From: Protula sp. h YS-2021
Taxonomy: Eukaryota > Annelida > Polychaeta > Sabellida > Serpulidae
Direction of reading: 5' to 3'
Length of the DNA stretch: 64,000 nucleotides
NCBI GenBank assembly: GCA_949752745.1
Contig: OX457027.1
Location: forward strand, 85,361,936-85,425,935
Shown: one piece after another, positions 23,655 to 34,000 of the stretch
Position numbering within the stretch: the stretch's first letter is position 1
Layout of the letters: every line of letters starts with the position of its first letter
Translations under genes and position numbers: made by a program
The notes under the pieces: generated by a model
Database searches by the model: none
What the model was told of the DNA's origin: nothing
Seen by the model: the letters and a program-made list of their open reading frames with translations, nothing else

Positions 23655-26600
23655 TTTGTGCTTTTACAAGTCAATTATTTTTAGTTTGTGTTCAATAAAA
23701 ATTACCTTTCAGGATCATCCAGCTTCTTGGACTACGAAACTGAATCCTAATAATCTAGATGGTTGTTTGCAAAGCTTAAAATATTTTTTCAAAGAAAAAA
23801 TAACGAGAAAGAACCCTTATTATTTAGACTACTCGCAAACCATTAATCTCCACCAATTGTCGTGAACCGGCAAAGTTGTAAATTTGGGTGTAAATGCCGA
23901 ACACGACAGAATATTAACTAGGAATGGGTATCGATACCCGTTTCGAGTAAAGTAAAAAATAACGCAGGTTTACTTTACTTATTACTATTATTTTCGTATT
24001 AAAATACCCAAAATAATTAATTCAAGCTTATTTCAATACTAACCTATTTAGACGCTTCCAAAGTATATTTCGAACGAGATATCTAAGGTACTACACAAAA
24101 TAACAGAACTCTATTAAGTACGGCGTAGTTGTAGCAAACGAACTTAAAGTATATCTTTCACTGCTTTCCCTACTTTTTTCTTATGTCTCCTTTTGCCCAA
24201 CCTTTACTCACTTGAAATACTGATGGGCTAACAAAGAATTGAAAGTTGCCGTTAACGCAAATATAGCAAGATAGCGCATCTCAATTTATTGAGCACATAT
24301 CTTTCAAGAGAGAAGTGAGAAGAAAACGTTATTATCAATTACTACGGACAAAAGAGTTGGGACCGGAGTTGGCATCATCAACAGAGGCACTTGCCACTTT
24401 AAGCAACTCACTAGTCTGAGTGTCTGTTAACAAAGGATTAACGCTAATTATAATGTTCACACAAAGGACTACTTACAATTTTATAAAATGTGATAAGGCT
24501 TTTGTGTTTTTAGAAAAAAGAGTTAAGATTTTAACAGATGAACATTCTTAGAAACATTTTCCTAAACATAGGTTTTTGAGACCAAACATATGAGCCAGCC
24601 GAAATACTGTTTTCGATATATACTACCATTATGAGGGTTGTTGTTACCAGTTTTGCCAGCCAAAATCAACGACAAACTCCTTTTTGGCACTGTGTAGAAC
24701 GTGTGTGGAAGAAAAGCAGCTGAAACGATTTCACCATACGGATTGAGATGTATTCTGAAGGGAACATAGGTCACAGAAATCAAGAAAACCATTGGAAAAG
24801 GTCATCAACTATTTTAAATTCGTGCATTCTCTGGCATTTTGAAGAAACTGAGCTGTACGACCCAACAACAATCTGGAGGCAATATTTGTCCGCTTATTGT
24901 GTAGAGGTTAATATACTGTGCTGAGAGGTAGCATGGCCTTATTTGTGGGTTTGAATGGCAAAATTTCAATGCCCATTCTGCATATGAAATGTTAATTAAT
25001 TTCTGAAAAAAATGACGTGGACCATCTGGTCATGCTACATTATGTCTCAAATGTGCCAAATTTGGTCGTCCTAGCCCTAAGTTTAAATTGATGCTGTGAC
25101 TCTTTTTAACTTAATGTAGTTACATCCAAACCAATATTTTAAATAACTGGCATTTATTACATCTCATGTTCACTCGCTCTACAAGCCTCTGGCGCCGCAT
25201 TAAATGTTTTTACCCGAAACTGTATTGTGATATACTGTAAATAATGAACAATAAAAATGAATTTTTTTTGCTTTGTCAAATGTACATAAACTTTTATGAA
25301 CACAAATCTTCTATATTGCATTGTTTTCCGACCAATGAAATACACCATAAGAGTGTACTACAACTTTTTATTCACTATAGGCTGTCGTTAATCATGTGAT
25401 AACATAGGTATATGGGTTTTCTAGTAAATTAATAATGTTAACTATCCTTTTGCATGGACAACATCCTTGCGTTGATAATACTTCGGTGTTAAAACACAAA
25501 TGAAGAATTTCATCCTTCTTAGCCACCTTATGGATCCGAAGAAACACTTTGTTGGTTTAACAGTATTTTCGAATACATGAGATGAAAATACTTATGAAGG
25601 AAACTCGTTTTTTAAAATAGTATTAAAATGGACAATTATACCTAAAATGTAATATGCTATCAATGCTATTATTCAAGCATCGTTAGCACAGGTATGTGGC
25701 TATTAATAGATCATTACGTCTTATTCTTCTTATTTGCCTCCTCCCAATGAGCTTCACTATGGAAGAAATGGGGAAAAGTGGTCAGTAATGGGGCATTTCC
25801 GGTCCCATATCAATGTATAGACTACTTTTTATAGAGAACCATAGCAGTTGAATTGTCTTTATCTAAATTTATCTATTCCGGAACAGACTAATTTTTACTA
25901 TAGTGCTTTTGCGATTTTTTATTCCCTTGATGTATTATTACACAAGACAGTATTAATTTGCTTTTGTAGTAAACAATGTACTTTTAGCGCATTCCGACCA
26001 AATTGATTAAATGTAATATTTAAATGTTTTTAAAATGTTTTTCAACTAATTTAAAAATTATGAAAATTTACCATTTGCTTTTCTCTTAGATTATAAGGTA
26101 GGTCAACTCAAAACGTTTCAAAAGCTAACGCATGGTGATAATCTAATCAGGCTTTGAAATTTATTGATATCCAGACATACTTTTTGGGGAATTTTTAGCA
26201 CATCTTTAAAACGATCTTGCGCATGGTAAAATATATTTTAAAATTTATCTTCTAGAGTTTTTGATAAGATTGTGTCATAATTTCACAGGAGCGATTCTTA
26301 TGTTGCATTCGTACACACGATGAATGTCTCCCACAGATATGGATGAAAAAGTCGCTCGATGGAAAGAATGTGTCAAACCTGTTAATGAGGGACAATAGTT
26401 GAAGCTTACTATTGATAACTCCAGAATATAAACACTTAAGCTGTTAAAAAACTGCAAGCAAGTCCGGTATAGGCAGTTGAGATTTTAGAAAGCATTTCTG
26501 GGTTGATACTACTATTTAGGTAATTAAAGCATTACAATCAGCCTCAACATGTCGAAGGGAAATAAGTTTCCGAATATGTAATAATTATTTCCAAATTGTC

Positions 26601-27937
26601 TCAATCCGAGTGAACTGAAGTATTATTGGTACGATTTGGCCATAAATTTTAACCAGCACCCACTCACTGGCATCAATTTATTCAAATATTTCGGAGCATA
26701 ATCTTTCATCGTCGTTCACCAGATTTATTCATCATTTTGCGCATAGTCTCACTGACATGTTTGATTTCTCGTATTACAAAATTTCCTGAAGCTCTCAGGG
26801 AATTCAGCAGCACCGAGAAATTCACTATGAATTTCTTATTTTTTATAGATCTCAGGTATTCCCTGATGGTGACAGCGGATACGTGAATTCCCTTTAAATT
26901 TCAAGGTATTCCCTGACTTCACCAATTCCATGCAAGAGATATAAGGCTTATGTTTTTCTTAACGATCCTCTGGTTTTATGCGTTTTGAAAAGTTTTAAAT
27001 AAAATGTTTTGTTGAAATGATAAGGTTACACCACGTGCTTAGATGATGTGTCTAGACTGAATGAGTGTAGACAGAAATTTCATATACGTAGAGGTATGGG
27101 TTGCGAAGCTTCGGTCGTGTCGTCAAACAAATCATATAACTCAAGCAGGGAAAAAATAACCTTGTTCCTCATCCCCGGTCTGGTCACTAAAATCGCAACA
27201 AATGACCAACCCCGGCCTTAAACGTTTTCGAATAAAAAACAAAGAAATGGACATTAACTAATTTCGGAAAGGCAAAACATAGGACACATATGTATATAAG
27301 ACATAATGACAACAATTAATGAATAGCATTAATCATTAATTATTTTTCTAACTAATGCATTGAAAATGAGAGAAAAGCCTTTCGTAAACTGACTATTTGT
27401 TCCACATTAAATTTATTCACAAGTCTATGATTAAATTGCCATAAAAATGAAATTGCCATAGATGAGTCATGTAAATATTAATATAATAAAGAGCAGTTGG
27501 GAAGGTTAGAGTGTTTCATGCCTAACTAGATGTGGAAGGGATCATTTCAGTCTTTAAAACAACTACCAAAATGGCTGTTTTCTGTGACAATCTTCTCAAA
27601 GTAATGCACAAATAAATAAACTTCCGAAGACTATGAACGCCCAAAAATTCCTTTGAGTAAAGAATACAAAAAGTTTAAATGCACGTAGCAGAAGCAATAT
27701 AGGAATGATGAATACCTGCTATAATTAACACGTAATTGTAACTCTGCTGTAGCTGAACAAACTTTGCTAAATCACTTTTATAATGCAGTATTGATTTATG
27801 AATTAGTATATTGTCTCATTCTCTTGATTATCAATATACGATAGCATGGAGTTAACAGATAATATCAAACAACAGAATTTAATTTATTAGATAACCGACG
27901 CTGTTGATTGTTTTGCTTTCAACATTGTCTTTTGTAG
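23655..27937. other. Long stretch without recognised genes
   Basis: AT-rich sequence downstream of the lyase gene. No protein domains, tandem repeats or RNA genes were recognised. It includes a short phrase around 26800-26935 in which GGTATTCCCTGA occurs twice. It may include degraded LTR sequence near 23.7-24.5 kb, but no pair was found. Confidence 0.5.
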
Positions 27938-27943
27938 TTTATT
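27938..27943 (-). promoter_or_regulatory. Poly-A signal AATAAA of the lyase gene
   Basis: On the minus strand AATAAA begins 8 bases after the TAA stop (27953-27951). It is very close but in the right orientation; a longer 3' UTR using another signal is possible. Confidence 0.5.
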
Positions 27944-27950
27944 AAGCAAA

Positions 27951-28020
27951 TTATATGCTGACTTTGTCTAGCGCTTGCTTCAAATCTTCCACCAGGTCAT
28001 TCGGATCCTCTATCCCAACA
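27951..28020 (-). CDS. Lyase exon 9 (residues 402-424, stop TAA)
   Basis: Acceptor GTTGAAATAG. The first base completes Ser402, then [22 protein letters not shown] and TAA. This is the usual family C-terminus. Confidence 0.92.
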
Positions 28021-31000
28021 CTATTTCAACAAAGTAAAGTTGAAAGTCAAACATATACAGAGAATTACTGTTAAACCTATTTTGCCAACATATGTTTGCA
28101 AAGAGCTATCTGCTATATAATCAAGCAGTACTTTAATGCGCTTGCCAACAAATACATATTTAAAAACAATTTTATCAAACCTTTACACGGGTTTTATCAT
28201 TATATTACGGTTTTAGTTTGTATTTAGTTTGAAGTAAAAAAAAGCTAATTAGATTCAAGCCGTAATAAAAAGATGTGAATTTATTCTAGATGAGCAATTT
28301 TGTCAAGAAAACAAAGCCTACTTCTGTGAACCATGCAACAAATACACTATAGCAATCTAATTGTTATGAAAATGTCATTTTAAACAGCTTTTATTGTAAA
28401 CCTGAAGCGTATTAGTCCATCCGTGATCCAGGCCTCCTGTCGCTCTTCGTCCGACATAACCATTGGGCCATGCGTCATACTAGCTGCATGCTCAACTAAA
28501 CTCTCAACGCCACCGAGAGACACAGCAAACTGTATCAAATTAACGCCCTATAAAATCAAACGACATTTAACATTTTATTCACATAAGTACCACCAACAGG
28601 TAGTTTTGAAACATTTTACTTTCTCTCCACATTGACACAATACTAAGGTCCCTTTTGAGGACAATGCACCGCGGGTGATGCACTGTATTCACATAATGCA
28701 TGACCTAGTGGTTACTGGTACAATTAGTATTACTTCAAACCTGAACAAATTGCTTTGCTGGCTCAAGACCTCCTTTTACTTCAAATGCTATCATTCCTGA
28801 AAAGCCGTTCATTTGCTTCTTCGCCACTGCATGACCTAATTTTGTATCAAGAAATAGTAAACTGTACAACATTAGTCAGTATTTCTACAGCAAATTGTGG
28901 GGAATCAAAGTAGCTTAATATAGCTGTATTCTCCCGGTTTGATTTTATAGAAAGAAGTATATAACGAATCTATTTAGTGTTTGTTCACATTGTTATTGTA
29001 TTTCGTTTCCGTTTTAATAAATCATTTTTATGTTAATTGATATAACCTGGATGGGACGGTAATCCCGGATAATAGACCTTGTCAATTTTGGGGTGACTGT
29101 ATAAATACTCCGCGCATGCTTGAGCGTTGGTGCAATGCCGCTGCATACGCACATGCAGTGTCTTCATGCCCCGACACAATGTGTATGCATCGTGGGGTGA
29201 CTACAAACCATGTACGCAGGGTGTAACGGAAGCATTCAAATAAAGCATAATTAGTAGAATAGATGAACGTTTAATGTTAACACAATGTCACTGCAACACA
29301 TGCTTCGACTGTGACATATTTTTCGCGTCGTATGTTAGCTACCTGACTTCTTTTACAAAATGCTATCTCAGTGTACAGTCCTTACGTATAATCTGACGTG
29401 AAGGTACAGATACTTTTGCAAGTAAACTTTATTCAATGTAAGACAATAAATACACGTATATAAGATACCATAACACTGCCTATAGTTGTTTTAAACGAGT
29501 TCAGTTGGCTCCATTGTTCGGGAGTCCTTGTTGTGATGACTCCGGCACATATATCAGCGTGTCCTCCTAGATACTTCGTACTATGATCGAGAATTTTACT
29601 ATAGTAGTTCACAATTAATTAATTGAAACATAAAAAGATTTAGCCTGAGGATGTGGCATAGCGCACACGCTCACCAGTGTGCAAAAAATAAAATTCCATA
29701 TATATATATAAATTAACGGTACCAAAATCCGGTCTCCATAATTTTGACTTCGGTGCTCCATGTAATACATTTGTTGAAAGCATAAAATTTTGCTGTTGTT
29801 GTAAAGAATTAATATCGCAATATTATTTGCACTCCAATATTTTGCGAGCGTTTTGTTATTTTGATAGATTTGTTATTTTGATACATTTTTAGTTTTATTA
29901 TATATGTGGTCAAAAACAAATCTCTAACTGTTTCGAGATTATTTTCACCTTTCGATTTTTTATTTTGAACAAGGTGGCCATCCAAGTACATTCAATGCAA
30001 CCTGTTTTAGGCAGAAATGATCAAAAGAAATACAAAAACATGTTAACTTTTTCGCAAAACATAGGCCGAAATTACGCTTTCTCTTTCTTACCATTTTCTG
30101 CCTCGTCCATGACCGAAGATGTCAAGATCACCGAGATGCCTCTTTTATAATGTATTTTTGGACCAAAGTGTCGAAAATTAGCTCAAAATCGCTAACCGTT
30201 TTCGCTAATCTCTAACCGTTTTCGAAATAATTGCCAACGAGGAGGTCAAGTCACTGAGGTACATCTTACATGTCTTTTAGCTCCAAAGGGTCGAATATAA
30301 GCTCAAAATTGCTCTTTCTCTAACTGGTTTCGAGATAATGGCCAACTTTTGGTTTTTTACCTTGATCATGACCGAGGAAGTCAAGGTCATTGATGTTCCT
30401 TTTTTATAATGTGTTTTAGGTCTAGGGGGTCGAAAATAAGCTCAGAATCGATCTAACCGTTTTCGAAATATTAACCAACTTCCGGTGTTTTGACACTGAC
30501 CATGATGGAGGAGGTCAAGGTCACCAAAGTGCCTCTTATTATATATCTTTAAGGCCCAATCCCTAATCAATTCGAGATCATGGTAAATCTTTCTCTAACG
30601 TTTATGATATAAAAAGGTCACGTGACCTTTGACCTTGATCCTGTATGTCGAGATTGAGATTGCGAAGTTCCTCTGTAATGAACCCTTATATGTGTTCAAA
30701 CGAAGATTTGAGCGTTATTTCTAGCCACTTTTCGTGACAAATAACAATTTAAAAATATTTTGACCTCAATTTAACCTTATACTTGAAGTTCAAGGTAGAA
30801 AATGCGGATTTCACTACGACTCACATTATCGATTAACCAACTTCCGGTGTTTTGACACTGACCATGATGGAGGAGGTCAAGGTCACCAAAGTGCCTCTTA
30901 TTATACATCTTTAAGGCCTAATCCCTAATCAATTCGAGATCATGGTAAATCTTTCTCTAACGTTTATGATATAAAAAGGTCACGTGACCTTTGACCTTGA

Positions 31001-34000
31001 TCCTGTATGTCGAGATTGAGATCGCGAAGTTCCTCTGTAATGAACCCTTATATGTGTTCAAACGAAGATTTGAGCGTTATTTCTAGCCACTTTACATGAC
31101 AAATAACAATTTAAAAATATTTTGACCACAATTTAACCTTATACTTGAAGTTCAAGGTAGAAAATGCGGATTTCACTACGACTCACATTATCCTCTATAC
31201 CTCTGCTCAATGTCTTTCTACATCCAAAAGTAGGAGGAGTTTTCTGGAAACCCCTTTGAGATAAAAAATATTTTGATCTTAATTTGAACTGGACCTTAAA
31301 GGTCAAAGTAAACAAAATTGCAGATTTCACGATATCTTTATCTTCCTCTAACAATTTGTCAAATTTTATCGTCCTACGTCAAACAGTGTAGCGGGAGTTT
31401 TCTGGAAACCAGCCAAGCATGCAAAAATAAATAACAAAAGAAAAACAAACAAACAAAGGAATAAACAGCCAGAATAGCTAGCAAAGCATACCCATTTGTA
31501 AACTGCAAGTGGGAAATGTATGGAACTGTTGAATTGATTTATTTTCGAGTTTGTGTTTATGCTTTTAGATTACGTAAATCAAAACATTATAACATTAACA
31601 TTAAAAATTTTAAGCTTTAACATTTCTGTCTTATAATTGTTTATGTATATTTATGTTTCATATGTGCTTATTTAATAATGAAGTTTTCTATAACTAACGC
31701 GCTATGGATACAAATGTCGATTCCATATTTGATTGGCTGTTGACAATAAGGTGATGCCAATGTAGAATCCACCATTGTCACAACTCCTGGAAGATTCTGG
31801 CCAAGCTTTCCGAATTCCTCAAGGTCTAATATAGATATCAGCGGATTGCAGGGCGTTTCTCCATACAGTACCTGGTATAAAGAACGTGAAGAGCCTTGAG
31901 TAACATAACAGTAGCTGGTATCAAATAGTTCAAATAATCTTTAGTAACGTTACAATAGATGATATAAATAGCGCAAACAAGATTAAGTACCGTTAGAATA
32001 TCTTATATCAAGAGTTCAAATAGTCTTCTATAACCTCACGGTACTGGCATAAAGAACATTCAGAGGCTATGGACACCATATATAACCTTACAATACTGGC
32101 ATAAAGAACATTCAGAGGCTATGAACACCATATATTGCACAATTTAGGCATACGTTGGAGAAATAGCCTTCACTTAATGTACGTTATGCCGAAAGCTAAA
32201 TACAACACAAGATATTTTCAGTACAGGGTGTCACTGATAATGGCCACCAGCGTCACACAAATGTAAGCAGCGTATGAAACAAAAAACTGGCATGCGGATA
32301 GAACTCGCTGAAAATTTTACTTACCAACAAACTGACAAAAGATTGAGAAAAAATATTTTAAAAAGCATTTACTTTAATCCATAAATTACAAGACATTTAA
32401 CATTACGGCCAATAAATTGTATTTTCTTTCTTTCACCTTTGTATTAGGCTTAATCGCTTTTTTATATTCTTCAACCGGCTCACCAGATGTTACAAACGTC
32501 ACGTCAATATTGAAGTTGCTAAGATACTTTGTGATGTACTTGTGGGTTCCACTATAAACTGGGTTACAACACACCTTAAACAGCACAATTCATGCATCTA
32601 CATTGCAAAAGAACAATACAGCGTATAAAAAAATACAGACTGCATTAATCTTACGCTGTTGCCAAATGTTGTACAGATTAAAATCTTAGTTATTATATTT
32701 ACTATTAACTTAGCTGTTACATTTAAAATTGATTTGTGTATTTGTATTTATATCTTTACCTTTCACATTCAAATAAAATAGTGTTCCACATTCTAAGCAT
32801 TAAGAGTAAAAAATATAATTGCAGACAACTTGCAAAATATTTAGATAAAATTATTTTTATAGCAGAAGAAGTAAAAAACATTATATTACATACGTGAATT
32901 ATGTATCTAGAACAAGTGTTATATTTTGTACATATAAAGAAACTTTTTAGAATGAATAACGAACATTTATGGTTTTTTGCTATAATGAGAAGTAAGTTCA
33001 TTGGACAAAAACAGCCGTTTTCCTTTTTTCTGGATACCTTTGTTATGTTTATTGTATAAACACGGAGAAGACACTTGGGTTGAAACTGTGTAAAGGTAGG
33101 TACATATGAAAATTCATGAAAATTATTTTCAGTTTAAAGATAATGAAGACCCATTGCCCACAATATATAAAATTAAAAGTACTTTTAACAGGAGTACAGA
33201 ACAGATCACTTATATAATGATCATTGCTTTATAACCGAGTCTTGCACGGATAAATTTGTGTCTCTCGCCAATGCTATAATAACTTAAATTCGTCATTAGT
33301 GTTTTAATATGACTTTTCTCACAATGTTTATGTTTACTTTAGCATTTTTATATAAGCCACATTCTGGAAGTTTTGACTTGCATGTTGCATGCAGGACACA
33401 CTCCACATCAAAAATTAAATTTTAAAACTTTATAAAAACTACATTGCAATAAAATCCTCAATTATTTTTGCAAGGATATACGAGCTCAGCTCAAACCAAT
33501 ATGAAATAACACATTTCAATCTACTTCACCTTATTTTATTTTTCACTGCGTTCCGTTGTTCGCAAATTCTAATTTTTGTGGACGGCTATTGATGTTTAAC
33601 GGATCAGAACCATTCCAAATTCATCTACTTATCGTTGGTAACGTTTAGTCATTTAATTTGCATATTTTAATGATCAGTATTTTAACACTATCGTTGAACG
33701 ACAAAATATTATTTGGCAGAAAATATCTTTCTTTTAGTTAGGTACTCATGCTTGATTTTTTTTATCTCATGTGTTCAGTGACGTCATATTTTAAAAACGA
33801 AATATGTCTTGACTGTACGTTATTTTTAAGAAATAGCTTTCTGCAACGAATGCTAAATCGTAAAACTTCTCGAAAACTTTGAACATCGAAAAAGATTTTT
33901 CATTTCTTTCCGTTCCGCAAATTATAATTATTTGGAAGGGATATGTATATTTTGCGGAAAAGAATAGTTATGTCGTCTGCATAACTTTTAGATGGATCAG

